Shown piece after piece: positions 11,451-24,538 of a stretch of 64,000 nucleotides of DNA. Below the pieces are notes generated by a model. It ran no database searches. It was not told the origin of the DNA and saw only the letters and a list, made by a program, of their open reading frames with translations. A program made the translations under genes and the position numbers. The stretch's first letter is position 1. Every line of letters begins with the position of its first letter. The DNA is from Chrysemys picta bellii (lineage: Eukaryota; Chordata; Testudines; Emydidae): positions 111,138,421 to 111,202,420 of the forward strand of contig NC_088792.1 of assembly GCF_011386835.1 (NCBI RefSeq), in the 5' to 3' direction.

Positions 11451-13469
11451 TCAGCCATGAAAAAAACCCCAGAGTAGCTTTCAGTCTTTTGGGGCTGAGC
11501 ACCTAGGATGTATGCAGGAGGGCAGATGTCAGGCTAATGTTAGTAACTTTTCGTGGCTGAATCTCTGTTAATCATAAAGCTCCCCAAAATATTGTTTCTA
11601 AATGCAGGAAGGCCTAGCATCTCAAATTAAGGTTTCAATAGCTTGTATTACAGATCAATATATTGTATTAATAAAGCCAAACTGGTTATTAGAAACCCAG
11701 TTATTGAGATTCAACTCCAACCTAGTTGAGAGACACTGCTTTTATGCTATTTATGATTTGGTTAGTCTGTGAACATTTGTTAATTTAATCAGATTGGGTT
11801 TGAGACTGCCACTTCAATATCTGCATAGCACAGGGACAATCACCACCACTGCTATATAAGCAAATATCTCCTCAGTTTGACCATTTTCTTCTGATTATGT
11901 TGCATAGTTAACAGCCATTTCCTAACTAGCAATTGATCTGCAAAATCATTTTGAATAATTGATTTTTATGCAAGACAGAGAAAGGTGGGATTTCCTAAGG
12001 ATGTTAGGTTATTCCCAAGTTCCTTGGGAATAACATTTCATTTCTGGTATCTTCATTTAAGGAGTTACCAAAGGTATCGGGTACACTTCCAACAAGACAA
12101 ATATATCTGAGATCATTCTCTATATTCCTGTTGGCACACAAAAGCAAAACATGAAGTCCCTTTTTAGATCTCAAATTGTCTTCAACTGATTATCACTTTA
12201 CCCACTCAGGAAATGTGTCCAGACTATAAATGAAGTTACACGGCGACATAAGTAATGGTGCTATCATCAAGAGATAATACGATGCCATTACAGAGTTTCC
12301 ACAATAATGCAATACTGTTTCCTATGAAAATGTCAGCGGACAATATATGGCAAATTGCGCTGACCATGAAATTGATATGTGGGGCAGTAATAATGTTAAA
12401 TGTTAATGCAGATGTGTTTCTAGCACATATACCTTTCAGAGTTATAAGGCCAAATTGAAAACTCCTTGCTTAATTTTCACTGTCTCTATTCAGACATGAT
12501 TGCTATGGCAATCATTAAGAGTTTTTTATAGTAAGGGCTACGTAAAAAAGGATCACAGACTTTGGCCCACTTTTAAGGCACTGAATTATTGTGTGGTCTC
12601 TTGGTACCAAGTACACATTGAGTATAAGTGCACTTTTAGTTCCTCCTAATGGGGAGATCTCATACAGGAGAAGGAAGACAGGACTTTCCATAAGGTGAAT
12701 GCATATATAGGTTAATTCATGTTTCAGTCCTGTGCTGTGTTGCCTGAAGACTCTGGTCTTCTTAGCATATGTGCAATGTGCCTCAGGTGGCATGTGACCA
12801 GGATTCATCACTGAATTTGGTCCACTGTTAATGGCCTCTGAAAAAGTGATGAGCCTGCTTATTTAAGACTGTTTTGCTTACGAAGTATAAGTATAAACTG
12901 CCACGTTTACTGAGAGATATTCAGAAGGTGAACTGCCAGACAGATAAGAATCTGTATTGCCATACAGATGTACATTACCGCTTAACTCTGAAAGTAACAC
13001 CACTGGGGTATTTTTCAATTAAGCCCTATTTCGATTTCAAGATTTGCCATATCTAGGATTCTTCAACAGAACTGCAGCATTATCATCCAGATTCAGCTCC
13101 CATTGCAGTTGGTGGCAAAACTCCTGTTCAATTTAATGGGTGCAGGATCAGACCTTAAATGTCTTACGGCCAACAGAAGCAGGCCTAGATTTCATCATTC
13201 ATGTGAAATTGGAATAAAGTGGCTAGAACTGCAGAAGTCTCACTCTAGTTTAGGAAACAAAAGCCATTGATGCAAAATCTATACACAGTAGTTCCTAAAG
13301 ACAATGTCTTATCTCATGGGTCTATATCTTACTTGCCACAAAACACTTGCCTCCTGAATTCAGATGAGATCACCAATTATTTTTATTTTATAAAGCCTGT
13401 GTAATACAAGCTACCGCAACCTTCTCTTTCATATACTAAATACATTAAGCTGCTCTCATCGTAAGGCAG
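11451..13469. other. AT-rich intergenic DNA, no gene seen
   Basis: No supported exon, RNA gene or complete element. Low-complexity AT-rich sequence with short chance open frames. Confidence 0.55.
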
Positions 13470-13860
13470 GTTTTCCAGGCCCAGAATCATTCCTGTCACT
13501 CTCTTCTGAACCCTTTCCTGTTTTTCTGCATCCTACTTGAAGTGTTGACTCTAGGACTGGACACAGTACTCCAGTAATGGTGTCACCAATCCCATATACA
13601 GAGTTAATATTCCCTTTCTACTCCTCCTCAATATTCACCTGTTTATACGTCCAAGGATCACATATACCATGTTTAGTCACATCATCACATTGGGAGCTTG
13701 TGTTTTGTTGGTTCTCCACCAGTTATCCCTAGTTCTATTCAAAGTTGCTGTTTTCCAGGATACACTTCCCCATCCTGTAATTGCTACCTACATTTTTTGT
13801 TCCTAGAAGCGTGGCTGGCATTTGTCTATATTAAATTATATCTCTAAATCATTTTCTTGT
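13470..13860 (-). mobile_element. CR1-type LINE fragment, old
   Basis: Reads as the complement of a CR1-family ORF2/3' region: GGACTGGACACAGTACTCCAG, CCAAGGATCACATATACCATG and GGATACACTTCCCCATCCTG are landmarks of this class in reptile genomes. Diverged and truncated at both ends. Confidence 0.65.
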
Positions 13861-14111
13861 TATACACACTGTTTTATTGTAGCAGATTCTTTGAGAGGCA
13901 GTATGAAGTATTCATGACCCTGTTACTTTCGAGAAATATTAGAACTGATGTGGTTAGAAGCTGCTGTGAACTCTTTAATCAGTCCATTTTGGAATTTTAT
14001 CAAATACTAGAGATTTTTAACATAACTGGTATCTGGTAGGCGTTTCTTAAGGTGACACCAAAAAACAGTTTGTTATAACCCATTGTTTTCACATAGCAAT
14101 AGCTTTCTCAA

Positions 14112-14412
14112 GCTACATGTACACGATGAGCTAGTGGCATGATTCCGAGGTCATGTCCACACTCTCATGCTAGCTCAAGGATAAATAGTAGTGTAGCCAT
14201 GATAACATGGACAGCAGCAGTGGAGGCATATCTTAGCCATGCCAAATACAAACCCACCTGAACCCCATAGGTACATACTCAGAATAGCTAAGCCATACCA
14301 TTGCTTCTGCTGCTACTGGTGCTATCATGACTACCCTACTATTTATACTCATACTACCTCAATGAGAGTAAATACACGTACATGAGCTGGGAATTCACAC
14401 CCCTAGCTCATA
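14112..14412. mobile_element. Foldback MITE, ~300 bp
   Basis: The two halves are imperfect inverted repeats: left ATAAATAGTAGTGTAGCCATG and GACAGCAGCAGTGG pair with right CATGACTACCCTACTATTTAT and CTTCTGCTGCTACTGG, and GATGAGCTAG pairs with CTAGCTCATAG near the ends. No coding content. Superfamily unknown. Confidence 0.7.
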
Positions 14413-14734
14413 GTGTAAACATATGCTTTTTTTCCTGAAGCTTCCTGAGCTTTGCTTGTGCAAAAGTGAACTTTTTGAAGAACTTGTACAAAATCTATTC
14501 AACTCTTTGTGTTAGAGTAAAAAGACACAGATTTAAGCTACAATTTTCAAGAGTAAGTGCATTAATTTAGGCTCTCAACTCCATATTTAGGGAACTAAAT
14601 ACCAGCGGTCTGACTTTCAGAGCTGGTTTATCAACTGGAGATGCAGGTGCTCAACACTTCTGGAAGTCAGGCCACTTGTATTTAGGTCCATAAATGTGGG
14701 AATTAGACCATAAAACCATAACTTTTTTTGACTT

Positions 14735-14850
14735 TAAGGGTAAAATTTTCAAAAGCCACCTTAGTAACTCGGGAGCTGAAATCTCATTGAAAGTCAATAG
14801 GGTTTGGACTTCTAAGGCTACTAAGTCACTGAGGCAAAATTTTACCCTTA
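14735..14850. mobile_element. Palindromic MITE, TAAGGGTAAAATTTTC ends
   Basis: Starts TAAGGGTAAAATTTTC and ends AAAATTTTACCCTTA, with an internal mirror around ATTGAAAGTCAATAGG. Related diverged copies appear at about 30,138-30,310 and 36,430-36,640. Confidence 0.75.
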
Positions 14851-14929
14851 ATAAATGGTTAATTTTTGAAATGATTTGAATTAAACAAAAGTATGACCAC
14901 TTAAATATTTTTAACTGAATCTGTAATTT

Positions 14930-15045
14930 ATAGAATAATAGAAAATGTAGGGCTGGAAGGGACCTCAAGACGTCAACTAAACCATCCCACTGCACTGAGG
15001 CAGGACTAAGAGTACACAGGCCACCCCGACTGGTGTTTTTTAGCT
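14930..15045 (-). mobile_element. CR1 3' end fragment
   Basis: Complement of a CR1 tail: ATAGAATAATAGAAAATGTAGG, GGGACCTCAAGACGTCA and GAGGCAGGACTAAG match the plan of the CR1 end at 10,619 but with more changes. Confidence 0.7.
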
Positions 15046-15927
15046 GACAGCGAGATAAATGCACAGTTAAACTGTAATTTAGTTAGTCTGCAAAGCTTAC
15101 AAGCACCACTTTAGAAGCTCTGGATTTTTCTTTGTCAGCTAATATGGCAGTGATTCTGTCAGTTCTCTTCAGTAACAAATGGCAAAGGCACTCCCTCAGT
15201 TGAGTTCCCAATTCAAGTGTCTTATTAGAATTCCAGAGCAGGTAGCAGCTACAGTCACAATTCCTTGCCCTCTGCCTTCTCCATTTCTATGCCTGGTTGA
15301 AATATTCCAGCCATTTCCTTTATATGCATGACTTGCTAGATTTAATACCTCTAAAAGCAGGACAGGATGACATAATGTGGGATTAAAGAACAAGATCAGT
15401 AACTTCAAACAGAGAACAATAGCTTCCCACTTAAGTGGTTTATCTCACCAGTGCCCCAAGTATATGCTGGTTTTCTGTTAGATTCCAGAAAAAGTTTAAG
15501 GTGTTGGTTTTGACCTATGAAGGCCTAAATGATCTAAGACCTACCCTCCTGAGAGATTGCCTCTCTCCAGGTAATACTGACATAGATGGTATCAAGCAGA
15601 GGGCTATGAGCTATCAACCCCTGACTTTAAAATTAGGAGGCTGATGACTTGGTGAGTTTATGAAGACCCTTTGATATTGGAATTCATTCTTTCACTTGGT
15701 TTAAAATAGCCCAAAATTGTTGACCTTCATAGCACAAAGCAGGTTCCTGGGAGATTAAAGAAATCAACCACTCAACTTTCCTCAAACATTGAGTTGGTGG
15801 GGGGGAGAAGAGAGTACTCTGTTGTCCTGCTGTTCTTTTCACTATGTGGCTGGGGTTGTTCTGGTATGGGCTCACTGTTTTTAATAACTGTTTTCTAGCA
15901 GCCAAACTAACGAGTGAGATGACACAC

Positions 15928-17035
15928 TGTGACTTACCAGGGTACTATTCAGACTAAAGAGCACCTCTGTCACCCCTTCCCTGCAACCTTGGGTAGCTTA
16001 CAATGCCTTGCTGCAGTAGCTCACCCTCGGGTGCTCACAAACAGCCTTCCAGCATACAAGCCACACCCTGAGTGTCTGTGTGTAACCACAGCCTGCCAGC
16101 CACACTTGAGTTACACTCTGTTCTCGCCAGCCTTGATTATACTGCAGTGTGACTCCAGTACATGCCCCGGTCTTACATATTTCCCCAGAATGGTATGTCC
16201 TGTGCTGCCTAGCCCTCTCCTGGACAATATAAGTTATATTAAGTCTGTTATTTCTTTAATAGAAATAATATGCACACAACTTGTCACCCTGAATGGAGTT
16301 TCCCTGACACTTCAATTTAAATACACTGGATTAAAGAAAACAAGTTTATTAACTAGAAAGAGATAGATTTTAAGTAAGTGCAAGTAATGAGGCATAAAAG
16401 TCAGAAATGGTTATAACAAAAATAAAAGATAAGATGCTTAAGAAACTATCTTAGTTTCAAAGCAAAGTTCTCTCACCACATGCTTTCAGCAGTCTTACTA
16501 ACCAAACTATTTAGATCAGTACCCCTCCCCCAGTCCAAAATCTGCTTCCTTTGTCCCTTCAGATGCAGTGAATCAATGGGCAAAGGGAGGCAGGGAAGGG
16601 TCCCTTGGGGTGTCTTCCCATCTTTTTATAGGCCTGTCCCCCCTTAGAGAAGCATTTCCAGCTGGGAGCAAGGCAACAGGCAGTCTGTGTAGAAGGGAAT
16701 GCCATGCTGTTTCTTTGCTAAGATGTAGATTCTTTGCCCCTACCCCCTTTCTTGCCAAAGAATGGCCACTTAGCAGATAATGGCCCATCAGCTTTGTGTA
16801 CACCTGGCTGAGGCATCAGCTTGCCCTGTCTCTGAGGAACTGGTTTGGCCACTCCCAGACTTCTCTGGAAAACATACTTTTAGTCATGATCTCAGCTTAT
16901 GTTCGCAACTTCACTGCTACGTGTATTTTGATCAGCAAGTTCTGAGTTTTTAAAATGCTGTCTCACAAGACATGCCTTGTACATATGTTATTACAATCAT
17001 GTGTACAGTGTGAACACGGGGTACAGTCTGTCACA
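15928..17035 (-). mobile_element. Solo LTR, ~1.1 kb, minus strand
   Basis: On the minus strand it starts TGTGACAGACTGTACCCC and ends GGTAAGTCACA. Flanks are CACAC on both sides (15,923-15,927 and 17,036-17,040), though this is low-complexity. A minus-strand TATA box (CCTATAAAAAG, about 16,620-16,632) and an AATAAA (about 16,345-16,350) sit in U3-to-R order. No internal gag/pol/env sequence is present, so it is a recombined solo LTR. Confidence 0.75.
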
Positions 17036-17184
17036 CACACCCTTGCCATCTATGGGCTCAAGACCATTGCCATGGCTTACTGACTCAAGAGCACAAATCT
17101 GCATATCAGAAGTCCTCTACCAGGAAACTGTCATTGTCCATTTCACATGCTATGAAAGAGTTAGAGAAAATTACAGAACCATAA

Positions 17185-17630
17185 GAAACATAGAAATGTG
17201 GGGCTGAAAGGGACCTCAGGAGGTCATCTAGTCCGGGCCCCTTGCCCTGCGTTGAGGCAGGACCAAGTATATCTAGACTAGCCCTGGCAGGAGTTTGTTC
17301 CAACAGTTCTTAAAAACCTCCAGTGATGGGGATTTCAAAATCCACCTTGGTAACCAATTCCAGTACTTAGCTATCCTTATAGTTAGGAAGTTTTTCCTAA
17401 TATCTAACCTAAATTTCCCTTGCTGCAGATTAAGCCCATTACTTCTTGTCCTGCCTCAAGTGGACATGGAGAAGAATTCACCACCATCCTCTTTATAACA
17501 TCCCTTAACATATTTGGAGACTGCTATCTGGTGCCCCTCAGTCTTCTTTTTTCCAGACTAAATATGCCCAGTTTTTTTTACCTTTCCTCATGGGTCAGAT
17601 TTTTTAAACCTTTCATCATTTTTTTCTCCT
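17185..17630 (-). mobile_element. CR1-type LINE 3' region
   Basis: Complement of a CR1 3' end: GGGACCTCAGGAGGTCATCTAGTC, then TTCTTAAAAACCTCCAGTGATGG, then the ORF2 end (TTTTTCCTAATATCTAACCTAAA). The copy is longer and older than the one at 10,619. Confidence 0.85.
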
Positions 17631-18384
17631 CTCCTCAGGACCCTCTCCTAAGGGCAGACAACTTCACTTCAGTATTATCTTAGCTTCAATATTACGAGAG
17701 GCAGACAGTTGTCTTATGGCTAACATATGAGGATTTCAATCCACTGTAAACCTCCAAAAACAGAGAACTCATGTTTACTGCAAATACTGACCATCTTAGA
17801 CCATAGTCCCAGTTTGTGAGGGAGTGCCTTTAAATAGAAGGATATGTGCTACCAAAAACTGGATTGGACAACTTGGAAAGATGTCTCTCCCCTTCCAAAA
17901 GACTTCTGTTCTGTTCATTCCTAGGGGTAATGCAAATATTATGAAGCCCCAGCGAATGAAGAATTTTTTATACTAGTATTTGCTAACTTAGGAAATGGCA
18001 AATCAGAATGATACTAGCAGGATCTAGCCAAAAAGGTTTTGCAAGCAGTCTTACAAAGTTCTCAACTACATGTAAATTGTTGGGATTTAAAGAAGGAAAA
18101 TATGTACACTTGAACACATTTACCTAGTTTTAAGTCCCAGGGACTAATTCTCTATAGTGTTGCAGCTTCTCATGCCATTCTGGTGCAAAAGGGACCATAA
18201 CGGGGCAGAAACAATCCCAGGAAATACTCCCGTGTAAGGGCAGGTTCCCTGGCTGGTGTTGAATTGTCAGACTAGCTCAACACCAGCCCTCTTGCCACTC
18301 TTGGCACAGAGGGCATAGCCAGAGCACTCTGCACTCCCACTATTCTTGGCTGCCCATGGAAGCCTCAGGCCTGCTTCAGTTGCC
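17631..18384. other. Gene-free stretch
   Basis: No exon or complete element recognised. Confidence 0.5.
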
Positions 18385-18560
18385 ACTGACCTGCTGTGTG
18401 ACCATGGACTAGTCAATTCACCTCTGTGCCTCTACTTCCCCTCCCATCCTTTGTTTCTCTTGTCTTGTTAGACTGTAAAGTATTCAGGGTGGAGGATGTC
18501 TCTTACTGTGGTTTGGTTGGTTGGGGTTTGATTTGGTTGGGTAGTTGTTTTACACAACCT
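18385..18560 (+). mobile_element. MIR-like CORE-SINE remnant
   Basis: GACCTGCTGTGTGACCATGGACTAGTCAATTCACCTCTGTGCCTC has the layout of the MIR/CORE-SINE 3' half. It is followed by a TTAGACTGTAAAGTATTCAGGG tail of the L2-dependent type. Ancient and diverged. Confidence 0.7.
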
Positions 18561-19107
18561 AACACTAGAGGGCCCCAAACTTGATGGATTCAATAACTGA
18601 AAATCAGGCCCAAGCTGCTAAAATTTTTTGTGGATTAAAAATGGTGAAAAAACAAAATTTATATAAAATAAATTATTTTATATCGTGCTGTTCTTCAGAG
18701 GACTGTTAATAGAGCTGCAAGTAAATGGTGTTTAAAACATTCTCTGGCGTTCCAACCAAAACAGCTGAGCAGCCCCGATTCTGGCAACAAGATTTACTAA
18801 AGTTCCATGCACCGTAGTGAGCATTCTTTACCTAGCGACAATAGCAAACATCAATCACTGAAGAAATACAGTGGTATAAATGGGAGCCAAATGGGTCACC
18901 TCATCTCTAAATTAGCATCCGTCCTCTCACCTGTGAACTGGTAAGGATAAAAAGTAGTAGCCTCTGGTGATCCATTATGAAGAATGCCATGCCATGTTTT
19001 CTCGCCTCCTTCATGCTTTCTTCTCCTCCTGCTCTCTGTTGGTAGAGCTATGAATCTTCTGAATCCTAGTCTCAGCCACATGAACAGACTTTCTCTCTAA
19101 TCAAAGT

Positions 19108-19490
19108 GCTTACAGATTCATAGATTATGGGTTTATAAACCCATAAGGGACCACTATGATCATCTATTCTGACCTCCTGCATAACACAGGCCACAGAATT
19201 TCCCTGTATGAATTCTTCCTTGAGCTAGAGCATATCTTTCAGAAAGATATCCTATCATGATTTAAAATGAAGAGTCCACCACAATGCTTGGTGAATTGTT
19301 CCAATAGTTAATTTCCCTTACTGTTAAAAATTTGCACGTTGTTTCTAGTCTGAATTTGTCTAGCAGCCACTGATTTTTCCAGCCACTGATTTTTTATACT
19401 TTTGCCTGCAAGATTGAAGAGCCCTCTAGTAACAAATTTCTGTCCCCCATGCAGATAATTAGACTAATCAAGTCACCCCTTTGCCATCTC
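19108..19490 (-). mobile_element. CR1-type LINE 3' fragment with a local duplication
   Basis: Complement of a CR1-class end (GGACCACTATGATCATCTATTCTGACCTCCTGC ...). CAGCCACTGATTTTTCCAGCCACTGATTTTTT at about 19,363-19,394 is a short tandem duplication inside the fragment. Confidence 0.7.
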
Positions 19491-20342
19491 CTTCACAAGC
19501 TACAGAATGGGTATGTCAGAAACAGTGATCAAATGCTATGTACAAATTCCATATTATCATAGCAGATATAAGATTTATAGATAGGCAGATTATGACCTAT
19601 AGGTACATGACCATATTTGTCAAATATTTGGAGATGTTTCATAGTTACTAATTTGAACTATTGTTCTTAGTCCTGCCACCAGGAAAAGTAGAATGTTGCA
19701 CCACCACTACAAACATTTCACACAAAACTTTATCGATGATAGTCAGTAATCCAGTAGCTTCACTGCCAAAAATGTGTCTTCATTATCTATATTCAGTCTA
19801 CAGATAACATCTTCAGAAATAGCCTACATGTTTGGAAAAATACTATAGAACTTAATAGAAAATTACCTTTCTATATTTTAAGCATCCCACAGCATTTAAT
19901 TAAAAAAAAAAAAAACTACTGGGTATATCCCTGTTACAGAATTCTGTAGGATAGTTCAAAAAACGTATTGAAAAGTTGATAGGGAATGATAGTCTGCAGC
20001 TTTTATGAGTCATTTCTAAGAATCTGACCAGTTTCATCCATGTTATATAGGATCTGTCTCCATAGAAGAATATTGTCCTTGTGCATCATCAGTAAGGTAA
20101 CTGTTGTACTTTCACTAGTAATCAGCCTTCACAATTGACAGCTCACAAAAGCTGCAGGTGAAACAGCCTTGGATTCAAATCCAGGAAAGCCAAATGACAG
20201 TTCTGGAGGGGAAATATTAATAGTTTTCCCTTCATAGTCTCCAGAGTGCAATATAGGACACACCCTGCCACCTCTCATCTTCATTATGAAGTCCCTCATT
20301 CTGCTCTTCAACATTGCTACAATGTGCGCACACACAGTACAC
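19491..20342. other. Gene-free stretch
   Basis: AT-rich, with a poly-A run at about 19,902-19,914. No supported exon. Confidence 0.5.
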
Positions 20343-20432
20343 TATGGAGCAGATCCTCAACTGGTGAAAACTGTTATAGCTTTATTGAAGTCAATTGAAA
20401 TATGACAGTTTACACCAGCTGATGATCTGTAC
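20343..20432. repeat. Small palindromic repeat
   Basis: CAGATCCTCAACTGGTGAAAACTG pairs with CAGTTTACACCAGCTGATGATCTG around a centre near GAAGTCAATTGAAAT. A related copy is at 30,535-30,624. Probably a tiny MITE. Confidence 0.65.
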
Positions 20433-22375
20433 CTGTGTGTCACTTGGAGAGAAGAATAATGGAAGGTTTAAGCCCCATAGTCAATTATACAGAGGTGCTT
20501 ATTGTGGAAAGGGGAATGTTTTGGGATAACAGGTTTTTACCTGGATTAGTGATCTTACCCCCTGAAGCACAATAGTTTATTACCTTTAGCTTGCATGACT
20601 ATAAATGTTCTCAGAAAGTTATCCAGCTCTTTTAAAATCCATCTAGTCAGAGTTAAATACACATCTTCCAGCAGGGCATTACAAAGGCTTCCACATGAAA
20701 GTGTCCTATAGAGAGTTTAAAGAGGAGAAAACCAATAGCATTTGATAGAAGTGGCTCTAAAAACGTAACCTATAGAATTTAAACAGAGAATGGTTTTCCT
20801 GTGGTAGGACATGTTAGGTCAGTTTAAGATTTCTCCAGGATAGGTTACATTCACTATTAAGTTCATAAATTTTTCCATAAAGACTACATATACCATTTGT
20901 GAAGCATTTCCTTTTATTTCTGATCAATGTAAGTTCTAGCAATGTGACCAATTGTCTTGTTCATGTACCATATAATTATGGAACAACATAAGATTGAGGA
21001 GGAAAAAAACAAATTTGACTAAAGCCTTCATATTCATAAATACCTAACTCAAGTCCCTTCTGACTCTACTCCAGGCTAAGGCACCTGACATTTGTCATTT
21101 TTCCTTACATGGAAATCCTGCTATTGCTAAGCATCTTTGTTACTCTTCTCTAGGCCTTTTCAATCTTGGTTATATTCATCAAGGTGAGTATAACCAACGT
21201 TTGATAAATTGTGCCAAATGACACCATTATAGGTCACTATAAGTACTATCCTTTTTTATTTTAAATGCACTTTAGCATCTTATTTGATTTTTTGGTAAAT
21301 GCTAGTGCCTGCAGTACACCAATATCTTCCTAGAGCTACAATGACTCCAAAGAGTTTTTGCAAGTTCAGAGCCTATATGAAAGGCTTGGGGGGGGAGGGG
21401 GATGCAAGCGGCTGGGGAAGGTGGGATTCTACTTTAATCTTATACATATCCATGTTGAATTGTCAAGTCATATTATCATCCAGGCATGCTATTCAGTACA
21501 CATCAAATGTGTCTCTACCTTTTAAACACTAAACTACTGTATTCCCTCTTGCTTCTTATTTTCCCTTTCTTATAGGAAGCTGTTATCATCGGCTTTGATC
21601 CTACAAGGTGTAAAGAGATTCTTGGGAAGCACGGAGCACCCTCAACTTCCAGTAATGTCTGTGGAAGTGAAGGGCCTTCTGAAGACATTGCAACCGCCTC
21701 ACAGGCCTTCATTGCCTTAGGTCATCAAGAAAGTTGCTTGTTTAAACAGCAATAATAATTAATGTTCAAAGCATTGATTCTCTCTACTTAGCTTGACATT
21801 TTCCCAACAAACTCCAGCTTCCCTGAGAGGACCTATCTGTTAAGCTAATGATGAAAGGTGGGGGCATTTTGAAAGATAATAACTAGGACCAAAGTAGCTA
21901 TTTATTGCATAGTTTTTGTCCCTTTAAATCTAAAAACACACTGTCTGTGATCTGAACGTCTTCAGGAATCCCAGAGGTATGCAGTCTTTCCAAAGTAATT
22001 TATAAAAAGATCCCCCATATTAACCAAGTAGTACCGTATCGGACAGAAATCAGTATTGATTTTGTAAATCAATACTCACATTACAAGAAATGTTTTTTCA
22101 GTTCTCGTATGACAAGGTTTCAAGTGTCAATTGAATTAATTGCTTCAGGAACCCTGGAGACCTGCAGTGCATTTTATATTTTATTATCCAAACAAATGTA
22201 AAGTACCACTGTGTCACTTTTTTCAGCCAGGGACCAACCAGAAAGTGAAACATCCACATTGCAAAGTCAGATGACAATGTTTTAATTTTGAAACTGCTTT
22301 CACCTGAATAACTTGAACTGAACTTTATTTGAAAAGTTACAAGGCTGAAGATTATATGGTACTTTTTCCCATATA
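20433..22375. other. Gene-free stretch with possible CR1 remnant
   Basis: The part at about 21,040-21,300 (TAACTCAAGTCCCTTCTGACTC ... TTAAATGCACTTTAGC) may be a very old antisense CR1, but support is weak. Nothing else is recognised. Confidence 0.4.
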
Positions 22376-23331
22376 AAATTACAGCATAGTCCACCTGGGG
22401 CAATCCTGAGCCCAGAGCCTCCTCTTTCTCCCTCATCCAGAAGTGAGTGACCTGCTTCCAGCAATCCACATTATACCCAAGGGCCCCTCCTCCATCCTTC
22501 ATTCTGATTCCCGGGCAAAACAGGTCACCTGGTCATCCTCCCTAGCTCATTGTTTTCCTGATGGTCAAAACTGGCTGGCTTCCTATGGAGAGGGAGTCAG
22601 CAGTCCCAGATCATTCATTGCTAGGCACCAAATGTTCAGGCCATTGTTTTCTGGGTTCGTCATGGGCGTAGGGCCCCAAACAGCCAGGCATCAATCACAT
22701 CTGCATTGCTTCAAAGAATAACCCACATTTCCTTTTTATAGTTTTCTGGCAGCCTCTTGACAGTAGGTGAATAATAGGTGAAGCATTGTGGCTTTGAAAT
22801 AGACCTCCTATTTCCTAAGCATCACCGGTAATTAGCAACACGGATTAGCATAAGGCAACTGCCCATCTCCCGCCATTTACAGATAGTTTATTATATACTT
22901 CAAAGAGAAATGAAGACAAGGATATTTCTACATTCGCAGTTTATCTAAATGTTAACATCTCCTTTTGATCTCTGAATTAACAGAATACAGCAACAGACAG
23001 GAATCCTTTGGTTACACTGTCAACCTCTAACAAATACACCTCTACCCCGATATAACACTGTCCTCGGGAGCCAAAAAATCTTACCACATTATAGGTGAAA
23101 CCGCGTTATATCAAACTTGCTTTGATCCACTGGAATGTGCAGCCCCACCCCCCTGGAGCACTGCTTTACCCCATTATATCCGAATCCGTGTTATATCGTG
23201 TCATGTTAAATCGGGGTAGAGGTGTATGTAAACACACAAAAACCACAATGTTTATCTACTAATTGTCTCTAAAGGTTGAATCTGGATCAATTTGCATGCT
23301 AGTTGTGTAACCTTTCTGGCCCTGTGTCACA
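22376..23331 (-). mobile_element. Solo LTR, second copy, with a mariner MITE inside
   Basis: The right part matches the LTR at 3,705-5,343: ATTTCCTAAGCATCACCGGTAATTA, CTCCTTTTGATCTCTGAATTAACAG, and the same TGTGACACAGGGCC minus-strand start (23,331). A minus-strand TATA-like ACTATAAAAAGG lies near 22,733. CCCATAT follows the right edge and also stands at about 22,373, a possible target-site duplication that sets the left edge. Confidence 0.55.
23037..23224. mobile_element. Tc1/mariner-type MITE
   Basis: 15-bp perfect terminal inverted repeats CACCTCTACCCCGAT / ATCGGGGTAGAGGTG, flanked by TA on both sides (the Tc1/mariner target duplication). It interrupts LTR sequence whose uninterrupted version is seen at about 5,130-5,150 (CAACCTCTAACAA). 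Confidence 0.92.
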
Positions 23332-24005
23332 CCCATATTTGAAAAAACCTAAGGTTTTGGTTCAGAGTCCATGGAGGTCTGAGATGCCCTTGGAGAGAGC
23401 GGTGCGGATAAATCACCGAGGGGACAGAAGTTTGAGATACAGACCACAAGCAGGACTAGCTAAGGCCCGTGCTGGAGCAAGTAGAGCAAAAACGTCTGGT
23501 TACTGTTGCAGTCTGAAAGGAGTAGGGGGTCCTGCACTATGGGTTATTCCTGCCCCTCTGACTCACCAGTCTCTTGAAGACATTTCTGAATACCATATTT
23601 CACACCAGTCAGAAAAGAAAACACTAAAACCAAACAACCAAAGACCCTGGCTTGTTGCTTCCAAAATATCAGGTCCTGCTGCTGAATTTTCACCCCAAGC
23701 AGTTTAAGGCTTGCCTTCTTCACTACTGTAGAGTGTCAGGAAACAGTGCACCATTGCACAGTTGGACCATGAGCAAGAGTCCCTCTAATCTTAGATGGAC
23801 ATACTACGCAGCTCAGTTTTCTTCTCAAATACTGCTTCTCTACAGATTCCTGTTCTTAAGCATCCTCTGCTTACTAAGGGGGCACTGAGTAAAGGGGGGG
23901 GGGTCAGAAAACAATGTAAATAGCTCCTTCCTGTAGATAGAGAGAGGAGAAGTCTAGTGGACCCTCCTGCCTCTTGAGCAGAGGTAAAATACTGGGGATC
24001 TAGAG
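23332..24005. other. Gene-free stretch
   Basis: No exon supported. The 134-codon open frame at 23,303-23,707 has no recognisable motif. Confidence 0.5.
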
Positions 24006-24513
24006 CAGTGGTCCCTGAACTTTTTATCTCATGCCCCCCCTTACCCCAGTCTCCCCTGGGCCAGAAGCAGGGCCACAGCTCTGGCAGGGGGGGATGTGGA
24101 CAGAGATAAGGGGGCTGAGGCTGGGGCCATACTTGAGGGTGGGAGCAGAGCCTCGGCCAGGGGCCGAGGCCAGCAGCCAGGGCTCTGAGTGCAGGGCTGG
24201 CAGTGGCGGCTAGCAGCTGAGCCCCGGGAGCAGGGCCAGCATCCGGGACCCCGGCTGTAGGGCCGGCAGGCGCAGCCAGAAGCGGAGGCCCGGGTGCAGG
24301 GTCAGAATTCGGGACCCCGGGTGCAGGGCCGGCAGCCACGGCCAGAAGCAGAGCTTGACGAGTGGGGCTAACAGCTGGGGCCGGGACCAGGAGCAGAGCT
24401 GGGTGGCGCTCCCTGCCCTCCCCCTGTGGGGGCTGGTTCAGGCCCAGCCATGCCTCCATGAGTATTCTTCCATCCCCCCACTGGGGGCATGCCCTACAGA
24501 TTGGGGAGCTGTG
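24006..24513. mobile_element. hAT non-autonomous element, GC-rich
   Basis: Starts CAGTGGTCCCTGAACTTTTT and ends with the diverged complement ATTGGGGAGCTGTG. Flanked by ATCTAGAG (23,998-24,005) and ATCTAAAA (24,514-24,521), a 6/8 match in hAT target-duplication size. The interior is an imperfect GC-rich tandem array (AGCAGGGCCAGCATCCGGGA-like units) that creates a long spurious minus-strand open frame. Confidence 0.8.
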
Positions 24514-24538
24514 ATCTAAAAGGTACATCTACAGCAGC

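Noticed and set aside
23791..24528. 245-codon minus-strand open frame
   Set aside because: It lies almost wholly inside the GC-rich tandem interior of a hAT element; Pro/Ala-rich repeats without a protein family pattern.
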